From Rhizobium leguminosarum bv. viciae USDA 2370 (GTDB taxonomy: Bacteria > Pseudomonadota > Alphaproteobacteria > Rhizobiales > Rhizobiaceae), in assembly GCF_002008365.1 (NCBI RefSeq), contig NZ_MRDL01000025.1, positions 124,381 through 188,380 of the forward strand: 64,000 bases of DNA. The letters run 5' to 3'. A program made the position numbers and the translations under genes. Every line of letters starts with the position of its first letter. Within the stretch, counting starts at the first letter, position 1. Of the stretch, positions 48,600 through 55,908 are shown in pieces. The notes below the pieces were generated by a model. It worked only from the letters and a program-made list of their open reading frames with translations. It was not told the DNA's origin and did no database searches.

Positions 48600-49691
48600 T
48601 CAGGCGTGAAGTTCCTCCTGCCGGGCGACGTGACCCTCGACCTTTTCGCGCCTGTTGTGGCGGATGGATGACCAGAGGGACAGGCCGATCAGCGCCGCGC
48701 CGCCGAGGCCGGTGATGACTTCGGGGATGTGCACCATCGTCTGCGCATACATGATCACCGAGAGGATCAGGATGGCGTAGAAGGCGCCATGTTCGAGATA
48801 GCGGTATTCGGCAAGCGTTCCCTTCTCCACCAGCATGATCGTCATCGAGCGCACGTACATGGCGCCGATGCCAAGGCCGATGGCGATGACGAAGAGGTTC
48901 TGCGTCAGCGCGAAGGCGCCGATGACGCCATCGAAGGAGAAGCTGGCGTCCAGCACCTCCAGATAGATGAAGGCGCCGAGGCCGCCCTTGGCGGCAGCAC
49001 TCATCGTCTGCTGCGAGGCATCGAGCAGCCCGCCGACCACCTCGACCGCGAGGAAGGTAAGCAGGCCGTAGATGGCGCAATGGACGAAGACGGTGGCTTC
49101 CTCGCCGCCGATCAGCCAGGAGAAAACCAGCATCAGCGCCAACACGAAGGCGATCTCAATACCCTTGATGGTGGCGGAACGTGCCATCATCTTTTCAAGA
49201 CCGCCAATCCAGTGCACCTGCTTCTCGTGATTGAAGAAGTAGTTGAGCCCGACCATCATCAGGAAGGTGCCGCCGAAGGCTGCGATCGGCAGATGCGCGT
49301 CGTTCATGATGCGGGCATATTCGGCCGGCTCGCGGGCGGCAAGCACCAGAGCATCCCAGGGGCCGATCTGTGCCGCGATCGCGACGATCGCCAGCGGGAA
49401 GACGATGCGCATGCCGAAGACGGCGATGATGATGCCCCAGGTGAGGAAGCGCTTCTGCCAGACCGGCGTCATCTCCTTCAGCTTGTTGGCGTTGACGATG
49501 GCATTGTCGAAGGAAAGCGATATCTCCAGCACTGCAAGCACCGTGCAGATGAAGAAGACGGTTGCCATGCCGCCGATGGTGCCCGTCGTCTGCCAGCCGA
49601 GCACGGCGCCGAGAACGAGGCCGAGGGCAGTAACGATGAAAGCCCAGCGGAAATAGCTGAGCGAAGATTTATGGGTCACGGACTGGTTCAT
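48600..49691 (-). CDS. TerC-clan integral membrane protein, DUF475 family
   Basis: 363 residues from the ATG at 49691 (GAGGTGCGG upstream). About nine membrane helices carry the acidic motifs EISLSFDNAIVNA in helix 2 and LEVLDASFSFDGVIGAFAL in the second half, which in the TerC/YkoY clan are thought to handle metal ions such as Mn2+ or Ca2+. HEKQVHWIGGLEK is a conserved loop. A long structured leader with a terminator-like hairpin precedes the gene, so expression is probably controlled at the RNA level. Confidence 0.9.
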   Translation of the reverse strand: MNQSVTHKSSLSYFRWAFIVTALGLVLGAVLGWQTTGTIGGMATVFFICTVLAVLEISLSFDNAIVNANKLKEMTPVWQKRFLTWGIIIAVFGMRIVFPLAIVAIAAQIGPWDALVLAAREPAEYARIMNDAHLPIAAFGGTFLMMVGLNYFFNHEKQVHWIGGLEKMMARSATIKGIEIAFVLALMLVFSWLIGGEEATVFVHCAIYGLLTFLAVEVVGGLLDASQQTMSAAAKGGLGAFIYLEVLDASFSFDGVIGAFALTQNLFVIAIGLGIGAMYVRSMTIMLVEKGTLAEYRYLEHGAFYAILILSVIMYAQTMVHIPEVITGLGGAALIGLSLWSSIRHNRREKVEGHVARQEELHA

Positions 49692-49800
49692 GGCCGCACC
49701 TCGCGGCCGCAAATCGCATTGAAGAGGGGTGATATATTGGAAAAACGCGACATGCCATAACGGGCATGCGGGTCAGGCATGGTGAGCTTGTTCATCGATG

Positions 49801-49828
49801 AAAAATCCGCCGGCTAAGCTGCAGGCGG
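49801..49828 (-). terminator. terminator-like expression platform of the leader RNA
   Basis: CCGCC (49828-49824) pairs with GGCGG (49811-49807), followed by ATTTTT, before the DUF475 coding region. Its 5' strand overlaps the helix that closes the upstream junction, so the two structures exclude each other, as in an antitermination switch. Confidence 0.6.
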
Positions 49829-49925
49829 TACCGACATCACGAGAGCGCCGTAAAAACTCTCGCCAGAGGGGCCCGGCACCAAAGTTCCCCCGTCAGCCGA
49901 TGTCTGGGAGGCTGCAGGATAGGCT
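49801..49925 (-). ncRNA. structured cis-regulatory leader of the DUF475 gene, riboswitch-like
   Basis: Read on the minus strand, the leader folds into a three-way junction. ACATC (49903-49899) pairs with GATGT (49838-49834), enclosing arm 1 GGGG/CCCC (49891-49887 with 49871-49868) and arm 2 CGAGAG/CTCTCG (49862-49857 with 49845-49840). The flanking CTGCAG at 49917-49912 can pair with CTGCAG at 49824-49819 as a closing helix. That helix competes with a downstream terminator hairpin. Position before a TerC-clan gene recalls yybP-ykoY Mn riboswitches and the published terC RNA motif, but the yybP-ykoY core GGGGAGUA is not seen. Folding was done by hand. Confidence 0.6.
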
Positions 49926-50048
49926 CTAGGTAATGAGCTTCCCGGGCCAGTCAAGGCCGACAGGCATATCGAGATTGGGTAATTTTTTTTGGAACCATCC
50001 TGATGCCCGTCCGTTAGGCACTGTTGAGCTTAAAAAAGGAGGCCGATG

Positions 50049-50276
50049 ATGCACACTTCGACCCATGTTCCCGACAAGCGCACGGAGGCGTCCGACCGCA
50101 TGAAGCGGGCGAAGCCAAACCGCATGCAGAAGGCGCAGGTGCTGCCGCCGCATCATGTCGATCTGACCCTGACGCCCGGCGTCTATCACGACATTCACGT
50201 GCCCGCCCATGTTACCGGCGCAGACCTTTCCAAGGGTGGTCCCGACATTAAAGGCAATGCTGACACCAAGAAATAA
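50049..50276 (+). CDS. small hypothetical protein
   Basis: 75 residues. AAAAAGGAGG lies 6 bases before the ATG at 50049; another ATG directly upstream at 50046 is too close to it. The protein is polar and basic (RMKRAKPNRMQKAQVLPPHHVDL), without membrane helix or known motif. It is read in the same direction as the next small gene, 59 bp on, and may be co-transcribed. Confidence 0.65.
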   Translation: MHTSTHVPDKRTEASDRMKRAKPNRMQKAQVLPPHHVDLTLTPGVYHDIHVPAHVTGADLSKGGPDIKGNADTKK

Positions 50277-50335
50277 CGGATATTCCGGAGGCCTCTTTGG
50301 CGCTGACGGTAGATTTGAAACAGGGTGAGAAACAT

Positions 50336-50518
50336 ATGACGATCAACTTTGTGCCCCGCGAGATCTTCATCCGGCACGAAAGTGAATGGCAGGCCGTACG
50401 CGAGGCGGCGGACGAGCGCATCAATATCGGCATCGGCGAACGCCAGAAGCCGCTTTCGTCCATCGGCGGTACGGCATCGGTTGGGAAAAACGATCCTTCG
50501 GCCGCACGCTCCGAATGA
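50336..50518 (+). CDS. small hypothetical protein
   Basis: 60 residues from the ATG at 50336; a TTG at 50297 following a better ribosome site (CCGGAGGCC) would give 73 residues. No recognised domain (MTINFVPREIFIRHESEWQA at the start). A strong terminator follows 25 bp after the stop, which supports a real transcription unit together with the upstream small gene. Confidence 0.6.
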   Translation: MTINFVPREIFIRHESEWQAVREAADERINIGIGERQKPLSSIGGTASVGKNDPSAARSE

Positions 50519-50543
50519 CCAGCAGACAGTCACGCTGATACGA

Positions 50544-50574
50544 ACGCCCGGCATGATGCCGGGCGTTTTGTTTT
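50544..50574 (+). terminator. intrinsic terminator after the two small genes
   Basis: ACGCCCGGC (50544-50552) pairs with GCCGGGCGT (50558-50566) and is followed by TTTGTTTT. It separates the plus-strand small genes from the convergent MgtC-like gene, whose stop is at 50575. Confidence 0.85.
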
Positions 50575-51087
50575 CTATTGATGGTCATCCCGATCGATAC
50601 GCTGTCCGGAGTTAAAGCCGAATCGTTGCTCGAGCTTACCGAAAGCGAAGAGCACACAGATGGCGGCGAGCGTCGTGAAGAAGGCGATCGGCCAATAGCC
50701 GAAGCCCATGGCGAGGCCGATCGCGCCGGAGAGCCACATGCCGGCGCCCGTCGTCAGCCCGTGCACCCGACCTCTGGCAAAGACGATCATGCCGGCGGCA
50801 AGGAAAGCGACGCCGGCGGTTACGGCTTCGATGACACGCAGCGGATCGATACGCACCTGCTCGTCATCGGCGAAACCCGGCATGTGCACGGCCTCGATCG
50901 AGATGATGGCAAAGAGGGCCGCGGCAAGACTGATCAGAATATGGGTGCGGAAGCCTGCCGGGCGGTCGCGTGCCTCGCGCTCGAAGCCGATCAGTGCGCC
51001 GAAGACGATGGCGCCGAGCAGACGGGCGAAGATGACCGGATAGTGGATGCGCGACGCCGGTATCATGTCGGCGATGATGAGATCCAT
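50575..51087 (-). CDS. MgtC/SapB family membrane protein
   Basis: 170 residues from the ATG at 51087 (AGGGGAAAAAT upstream). Four to five helices; GALIGFEREARDRPAGFRTHILISLAAALFAI is the MgtC signature with the conserved R-x-x-G-x-R-T-H. The C-terminal ACT-like domain of full MgtC is absent, as in SapB-type short members. Related proteins act in Mg2+ or acid adaptation and virulence; the role here is open. Confidence 0.9.
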   Translation of the reverse strand: MDLIIADMIPASRIHYPVIFARLLGAIVFGALIGFEREARDRPAGFRTHILISLAAALFAIISIEAVHMPGFADDEQVRIDPLRVIEAVTAGVAFLAAGMIVFARGRVHGLTTGAGMWLSGAIGLAMGFGYWPIAFFTTLAAICVLFAFGKLEQRFGFNSGQRIDRDDHQ

Positions 51088-51321
51088 GGATTTTTCCCCT
51101 AGAATAGATGGAATTTTTCGCTGGCTAACGTGTAAGCGCGGAATTTGTTCAGCTTTTTCCTCGTCGTGTGTTTCAGGCGCCGCACAGGCCCCGCCGGTGC
51201 GCCCCGGCGCTTTCCTGTCATTGGAGGAAAAGATCGCCGAACCAGGCATCATCCTGTCGCCGCGCCAACCTTTCGGAAAGGATTGGGCAGCGATAATCCC
51301 GGCCTCACGGGAATCGGACAG

Positions 51322-52047
51322 ATGGCCAAGACAGCGACACGCGGCCGCCGCAAGGCGCCGGCCAGAGGAAAGAGCAAAGCGCGCAGCAGCGGTGGCGGAT
51401 TGCTGCCCTGGGCGGTGATCGGCATTGCCGCGATCGGTGGCATCGTCGCTCACGACCATTGGAAGAGCATCCAGCCGATGCTTGCAAGGCAATCGGCGCC
51501 GATCACGCGGGAAACGGCGGAGCCGAAACCCCTCGTCAGGAAGGACGTGCCTCCGAAGCAGGTGGCGCTTGCCGCACCCATGCCGAAAGCCGTATCGCCG
51601 GTGCCACAGTCGCAGCCGCTGCCGCCGGCCGCGATCCCGACGCCGATGATCCAGCCGATAAAAGCAGTGCCGTCCCCGGCCTCTCCTGCCGTTTCGGAAA
51701 CCGGGAGGGTCGCTTTCGGCTATTGCGGGCAGGGCGCCCATATCAATTGCGTCGGCGATGGCGGCGTGTTCTGGTACAAGGGCGAGAAGATCGTGATCGC
51801 CGACATGGCAAGCCCTGTCGTCGACCAGGCCCGCTGTGACGGCGAACGCAGGGTGGCCTTTGCCGCCAAGTCACGGCTGCTGGCACTTCTGAACGCTGGA
51901 CCCTTCACGATGAATGCCGCGGGCAAGACCGAGTCCTCAGGCGCACCGCGCGTCGTCTCGCGCGACGGGCGCTCTTTCGGCGCGCAACTGATCAATGAGG
52001 GACTGGCACGCAAGCCGGGGGCTGCCGGTAGCGCCTGGTGCGCCTGA
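51322..52047 (+). CDS. membrane-anchored staphylococcal-nuclease-like protein, probably inactive
   Basis: 241 residues from the ATG at 51322. A basic N-terminus (TRGRRKAPARGKSKARS) and one helix (LLPWAVIGIAAIGGIVA) anchor a periplasmic Pro-rich linker and a C-terminal nuclease fold (VFWYKGEKIVIADMASP and the helix AKSRLLALLNAG). The catalytic DGDT, Arg and Glu positions of thermonuclease read DGGV, Val and Val here, so activity is unlikely. Four cysteines may form disulfides. Confidence 0.75.
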   Translation: MAKTATRGRRKAPARGKSKARSSGGGLLPWAVIGIAAIGGIVAHDHWKSIQPMLARQSAPITRETAEPKPLVRKDVPPKQVALAAPMPKAVSPVPQSQPLPPAAIPTPMIQPIKAVPSPASPAVSETGRVAFGYCGQGAHINCVGDGGVFWYKGEKIVIADMASPVVDQARCDGERRVAFAAKSRLLALLNAGPFTMNAAGKTESSGAPRVVSRDGRSFGAQLINEGLARKPGAAGSAWCA

Positions 52048-52203
52048 CGGCAATTCAAAATGCTACAGCGTCCTTTGCGCGTCTGAAAAGACGCGCGGCG
52101 CTGTAGAGCATTTCCATTCTCGAATGCACGGAAACGCTCTCGCTTTGTTTTCAGGCGATTCCCGACGCAAAACCGCTGCGCAGTTTTGCTGGAGTTGCTC
52201 TGG
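52048..52203. repeat. composite rhizobial intergenic repeat
   Basis: Two repeat types joined. The RIME-like palindrome is at about 52062-52106 (ACAGCGTCCTTTGCGCGTCTG with CGCGCGGCGCTGTAG). The GAGCATTTCC...CAATTCC-type block ends at TTGCTC near 52201, the same family as at 42807-42935. It ends right at the stop of the minus-strand gene that follows. Confidence 0.7.
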
Positions 52204-52698
52204 CTATTTGCCTTTTTTCACCAGCTTGCCGCCGGTGCGGAAGCTGCCGGTGAAGGAGGAATCCTTGCTTTCTGCGGTGCATTCGATCGCAATCGGCTTA
52301 CCGGCATAGGGATTGCCGAAGGTGCAGAAGCCGGCAACCTTGACCTCCCCGGTCATCTTGTTGCCGACACCCGTGGTGACGAGGCTGAGCGGCAGGCGGG
52401 CATTGCCGTTGGAGGCGGGCTTGATGCCGCCGCCGTCGCCCTGGAAGCCGAGCGCCTTGCCATCCGAAGTGAAGATGAAGGTCACCAGGCCATTGACCAG
52501 GGTGACGCTGGCAAGCTCGTTCTTGCAGCCCTTGGTGGCGTCGAACTTGGCGACAACAAGCTTGGCGCATTTGCCGGAAAGCGTGATGACGCCAGGCGCG
52601 CCGGGAAAAGTCTCGGCGGGTGCGGCTGGCGCGGCAGAGGCCGGCAAGGCGAAGGCAGCGGAAAAAATTGCGGCGGCGGCACGCGCGGATAACTTCAT
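52204..52698 (-). CDS. secreted hypothetical protein
   Basis: 164 residues from the ATG at 52698, the first residue of a clean signal peptide (MKLSARAAAAIFSAAFALPASAAP). The mature part has four cysteines (GKCAKLVVAKF, TKGCKNEL, AGFCTFGNPYAG, AIECTAES) and reads like a beta-rich envelope protein. No family recognised. A fragment of its 3' end is duplicated near 54676-54695. The frame continues upstream without a better start. Confidence 0.75.
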   Translation of the reverse strand: MKLSARAAAAIFSAAFALPASAAPAAPAETFPGAPGVITLSGKCAKLVVAKFDATKGCKNELASVTLVNGLVTFIFTSDGKALGFQGDGGGIKPASNGNARLPLSLVTTGVGNKMTGEVKVAGFCTFGNPYAGKPIAIECTAESKDSSFTGSFRTGGKLVKKGK

Positions 52699-53141
52699 TT
52701 CGATCTCAAAACCCCATGTCCTGTCGAGGCGAATCACCACCTCATGCTCGGTTCGCCATGGCATGGCTCTGTGTCCGAATTTGGCTCCGTTATTCCAGAG
52801 GCACAAAAATTTCGTCGGCCGCCGGGCGGGCTCGGCGATCGGCGGCAGGTGAGTCAAAAGTTGGTTGAGCCTGCTGGTTACAGGGTCCAGCAATGACATA
52901 GGCTGCCGGACATCGGCAACGAACCGATGTGACACGACCGTAGCAAGGCGCTCATCGCGCGCCTGCCATCTTGGACGCACTTCTGGTCAAGGGGAATGGG
53001 CCCAGGCAGGGAAGTCCAGGCCCATTCTTTCCCGATCGGAGGTCAGTCAGATCAGGAATTTGTAGCTGCCGGTCCAGAGCATGATGCCGAAAAGTATGAG
53101 CGGTTTTCGGACGACATCCTGTTCTAGCCGGCAGCCTTTTG
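52699..53141. other. intergenic region with two palindromes
   Basis: 443 bp between the start of the secreted protein gene and the end of ropA. AATGGGCC (52995-53002) / GGCCCATT (53019-53026) is a hairpin with a TTCTTT tail on the plus strand. A second repeat at 53066-53135 has the outer pair GCTGCCGG/CCGGCAGC and the inner pair CCGAAAA/TTTTCGG, a known type of rhizobial palindrome. No gene is supported; a minus-strand frame ending near 53050 is dictated by the repeat. Confidence 0.6.
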
Positions 53142-54185
53142 TCAGAACGCGCGCTGCAGGCGGAAATAGCCCGAGGTTACGTCTTCAGCATTGTCCGGAT
53201 CGAGGTACTGAACCGAAACCTTTGCCGAGAGGTTTTCAACGATCTGGTAGTCGATCGTTACGCCGGCCTTCCAGGCGTTAACGTCGTCGTTGAACTCGCC
53301 AGCAGTGATGCCGTAATTGTCGTAGTACTGAACGGCCGGGGTGATCTTCAGCTTGTCGGTCGCCTTGATTGCGTATTCAGCAGCGATGGCCCACTCAGCC
53401 TTGTTGTAATAGGCGTTCGGGTTGGTCGCGTAGACGACTGCGAGGCCGAGCGTGCCCGGACCGACAGCAACCGTACCCATAGCGCGGACGGCACCTTCTT
53501 CGTTGTCGGTGTCGTAACCAGCAGTGATCTGGTAGCTGAATGCTCCAGCCTTGCCCCCGAGACCGACTGCAACGCCGAAGTTGTTAGCGGTTTCGCCATC
53601 ATAGAACGGGCTGTCTTCCAGCTCGTCGACGCTGATGCCAGCGTAGAAGGCGTCGGTTTCGTACTGATAACGGATAGAGTTGTGCAGCGTTACCGGAGAA
53701 CCGATATCGTCCGTTTCGCCGGAGAGACCATCGTCCCACCAGGAGTAAAAGAGACCAGCGCGGAAACCTGCGATGTCGATGTAAGCAGAGTCCAGCTGGG
53801 CCTTCTGGGCAGAAGCGTTGTCAGCATTGAACTGCATGACGATGACGCCGGTCAGCGGACCATATTCGGTGTCGCTCTTGGCCGTAAACTGAACCTGACC
53901 ACGCGTACGGGCATCCCAGTCCGAGTCGTTGGCGACAGAACCACCGCCGGCGGCGCCGATCGAGCTGGCGTGCGGAGCCACGTCAACCTGGAAACGGACG
54001 TAACCGTTGATCTTGAGGCAGGTTTCGGTGCCCGGGATGTAGAAGTAGCCGGTGCCGTAGGCGTCGCAGACGCGAACGTATTCAACCGGTTCCGGTTCGG
54101 CAGCAACGATAGCGTCAGCTGCCTGAGCGCCGGGTACTGCTGCAAGTGCAGCAGCGGAGCCGAGAAGAAGGCTCTTGATGTTCAT
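53142..54185 (-). CDS. ropA: outer membrane porin, RopA type
   Basis: 347 residues. A signal peptide (MNIKSLLLGSAAALAAVPGAQAAD) is followed by the alphaproteobacterial porin opening EPVEYVRVCDAYGTGYFYIPGTETCLKINGYVRFQV with its two conserved cysteines. Sixteen-strand-like alternating sequences run to a C-terminal phenylalanine (FRLQRAF), the BAM recognition end. It forms general diffusion trimers in the outer membrane. Codon use is strongly biased, consistent with high expression. A long leader lies upstream. Confidence 0.95.
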   Translation of the reverse strand: MNIKSLLLGSAAALAAVPGAQAADAIVAAEPEPVEYVRVCDAYGTGYFYIPGTETCLKINGYVRFQVDVAPHASSIGAAGGGSVANDSDWDARTRGQVQFTAKSDTEYGPLTGVIVMQFNADNASAQKAQLDSAYIDIAGFRAGLFYSWWDDGLSGETDDIGSPVTLHNSIRYQYETDAFYAGISVDELEDSPFYDGETANNFGVAVGLGGKAGAFSYQITAGYDTDNEEGAVRAMGTVAVGPGTLGLAVVYATNPNAYYNKAEWAIAAEYAIKATDKLKITPAVQYYDNYGITAGEFNDDVNAWKAGVTIDYQIVENLSAKVSVQYLDPDNAEDVTSGYFRLQRAF

Positions 54186-54739
54186 GGAATAACCTCCAGT
54201 TCAGATGCAAGAGGATGAAGACCGTCTGCGCTCGGCAGTCCCTACGTGTCTTCACCCCGTGTGACCGAAGCGGCACCTTTTTGGGTCGGTGCCTGCCTCG
54301 CCGCGGAAGTTACATAGGGGATGTTGCACTGCAACGACATTGTCGATCGTGACAGCAGGCTGTCACTGCTATGTTGCTGAAATCACACGCATTTTGTCAT
54401 AAACCCGTCATCTGTCCGTCACAAAGCTCGCGCTTCCGAATGCTTGAGCAACGAGGGGCTGAACTTCGGCAACGGTATGCAATTGATGATCGCGTGAGCA
54501 CGTCCTCATATGCGAAAACGCCATCGCTGCAATCTGCACGAATCGGACAAAGCCGAACAATGCCCCAGGACATACCGATGTCGGGCCACAGCTTCTCACC
54601 GGCAGTGATCGGTGACTGGCGAATGTCGCCTCGACGGGAAGCAACGAAGACGCGCTTTTGCTGGAACTGCTCAATTTGCCCTCTTTCACCAGCTTGCCGC
54701 CGGTCGCTCGGGCGTCGAACGGGGAGAGCAGTCGTCTCG
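54186..54739. other. ropA leader/promoter and degenerate sequence
   Basis: 554 bp. The part next to ropA (54186-54370) should hold its promoter and long 5' leader, with a hairpin GGCACC/GGTGCC at 54272-54293. The remainder (54371-54739) has no supported gene; it contains an eroded copy of the border of the repeat and gene end at 52195-52236. Confidence 0.55.
54656..54704 (-). pseudogene. fragment duplicated from the secreted protein gene at 52204-52698
   Basis: The stretch CACCAGCTTGCCGCCGGT and its flank (TTTTGCTGGA, a TTGC/CTGCTC border and TTTGCC) match the 3' end of the 52204 gene plus the adjoining repeat end. In minus translation this gives TGGKLVKEGK against TGGKLVKKGK. Only the last about 12 codons are preserved, so it is a relic. 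Confidence 0.6.
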
Positions 54740-54934
54740 CTAGGGATTTTTGAAATCGTCCCAGAGGATCGCTACCCCAGCCGCGAGGATCGTGATCGGA
54801 ATTAGCCAAAGCTTGATGCTAATGGGTTCGACGACATGAAACTGCATATAACCGAAACCGAGGAGGCCAGCCCCAGCCAGGGCGAGGCCGAGGATTATGG
54901 ATATCGCTTTACGTGTCCGCGTCCTTTGCGTCAT
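54740..54934 (-). CDS. small two-helix membrane protein
   Basis: 64 residues from the ATG at 54934, preceded by GGAGGACGT. Two hydrophobic segments (IILGLALAGAGLLGFGYM and LWLIPITILAAGVAILW) with a basic N-terminus (TQRTRTRK). Unknown function. It is the last host gene before the attachment site of the integrated element. Confidence 0.75.
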   Translation of the reverse strand: MTQRTRTRKAISIILGLALAGAGLLGFGYMQFHVVEPISIKLWLIPITILAAGVAILWDDFKNP

Positions 54935-55076
54935 ACGTCCTCCTATTTCCCGCGTGTGGGGGCTATCCCACAGCCATTGAAATCCGGCCCCCGGATCATG
55001 GTCGCGGACCAATCACGTACAAGCCCTCGCTGCGCAAAGTGCTGGATCTCGATCGCGTGCCAGGTTCAGGAAACAG

Positions 55077-55099
55077 AAAATCCCCAAGGCGGGGATTTG
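55077..55099 (-). terminator. terminator of the former tRNA-Val gene
   Basis: On the minus strand AATCCCC and GGGGATTTT form a hairpin, GCCTT in the loop, 24 bp after the tRNA 3' end. It is the original terminator of the tRNA gene, left on the host side of the junction. Confidence 0.75.
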
Positions 55100-55122
55100 T
55101 CAACGATGTCAGGGAGATCGGA

Positions 55123-55167
55123 TGGTGGGCGTGACAGGGATTGAACCTGTGACCCCTACGATGTCAA
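55123..55167 (-). tRNA. 3' half of tRNA-Val(GAC), left attachment site
   Basis: On the minus strand the sequence reads from the anticodon loop TTGACAT (anticodon GAC), through the 3' half of the anticodon stem CGTAG, the variable loop, the T arm (ACAGG TTCAATC CCTGT) and the acceptor strand to an encoded CCA. The 5' half (D arm and 5' acceptor strand) is missing; the sequence beyond 55168 is unrelated. This is the expected attL/attR product when an element integrates at a tRNA 3' end; the intact gene should be rebuilt at the far end, outside the window. Confidence 0.8.
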
Positions 55168-55189
55168 CAAGGTAGGCAGCCCAGAAACG

Positions 55190-55450
55190 GTGGGTTTCGT
55201 ATCGCCAGCAGACGCCGAAATCAATCCAATTTCGTCCCTTACCCATGGTATTCTTGGGCGAAGATTGGGCATACCTCGTCCCATAAATCAGCCCAAAAAC
55301 GTTGTCTTAGCGGCCCAATGGCTGGCCGATTTGTCAGTGCCAATTTCCATCGACGACCTTATCGCCGAGTTCGACCTTAGTCGAGAAGAGGTCGAGCAAG
55401 CGTTGGCCCTATCGAAAGCGTTTCGGATATGCCGGAGGGCTTTCGGATGA
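55190..55450 (+). CDS. small helix-turn-helix-like protein, start uncertain
   Basis: Up to 86 residues from a GTG at 55190; no ribosome site decides, and a TTG near 55268 is possible. The C-terminal half (LAAQWLADLSVPISIDDLIAEF then DLSREEVEQALAL) looks like a winged-helix DNA-binding unit. It ends in an ATGA overlap with the next gene, which supports a real reading frame. Unknown function. Confidence 0.4.
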   Translation: MGFVSPADAEINPISSLTHGILGRRLGIPRPINQPKNVVLAAQWLADLSVPISIDDLIAEFDLSREEVEQALALSKAFRICRRAFG

Positions 55451-55908
55451 CTACTAAGCACCCGCCAACCGGCCCGCAGGCAAGTGAATTGTTGTCCCTA
55501 TCGGTGCTGGAACGCCTCGCGGTCGCTAGGGAGGCGAGGCTCATTTTTGGCGTTCAGGCTGCGCGGAGGGTCTGGGTCGCGGCCCAGCTCCCCCATGTAG
55601 ATCGAGCCGCAACCGAGCGACTTCCAAGTGAGAATATGAGCCAGGTCGAGAGGTTCCTTGAAGGCTACACGGTCGCGGACCCTGCATCGGAGGTGTCCGC
55701 GAAGATCTTGATCGATGCTTATGTCAACTGGTGCCAATCAACAGGTCTTCCCGCGCCCTCTCGTCCGTCGGTCGGCCGCTTCTTTGTGCGCTGTGGCCTT
55801 CGACGTCGAAAACGCAGCGGCACCATTTACACCGGCGTCCGTCTGATTGGCGCCTCATCATCTCAGCACCCAAATCAGCCAAGCCTGCTAGAGGAGTTTG
55901 AGGTATGA
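55447..55908 (+). CDS. winged-helix protein resembling the primase C-terminal domain
   Basis: 153 residues from the ATG at 55447, overlapping the upstream stop by 4 bp. The C-terminal half (SAKILIDAYVNWCQSTGLPAP, then SVGRFFVRCGLRRRKRSG and TIYTGVRLI) has the arrangement of the winged-helix domain found at the end of P4-type and D5-like primase-helicases, which reads origin repeats. No primase or helicase part is present. It directly precedes repeat module A. Function is inferred only from this resemblance. Confidence 0.6.
   Translation: MTTKHPPTGPQASELLSLSVLERLAVAREARLIFGVQAARRVWVAAQLPHVDRAATERLPSENMSQVERFLEGYTVADPASEVSAKILIDAYVNWCQSTGLPAPSRPSVGRFFVRCGLRRRKRSGTIYTGVRLIGASSSQHPNQPSLLEEFEV

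Noticed and set aside
49801..49925. Confident yybP-ykoY assignment
   Set aside because: The conserved GGGGAGUA loop of that class was looked for on the minus strand and not found, so only a general riboswitch-like call is made.
53045..53135. Minus-strand frame ending in LWTGSYKFLI downstream of ropA
   Set aside because: The sequence is that of a common rhizobial palindromic repeat; translations of this repeat look membrane-like by accident, and no start or ribosome site is present.
54371..54809. Frames of 130-145 codons on both strands between ropA and the small membrane protein gene
   Set aside because: They overlap each other and the duplicated relic, have no ribosome sites, and the translations are irregular.
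55123..55167. Complete tRNA-Val gene
   Set aside because: Only the 3' half matches; sequence beyond 55168 cannot form the D arm or the 5' acceptor strand.
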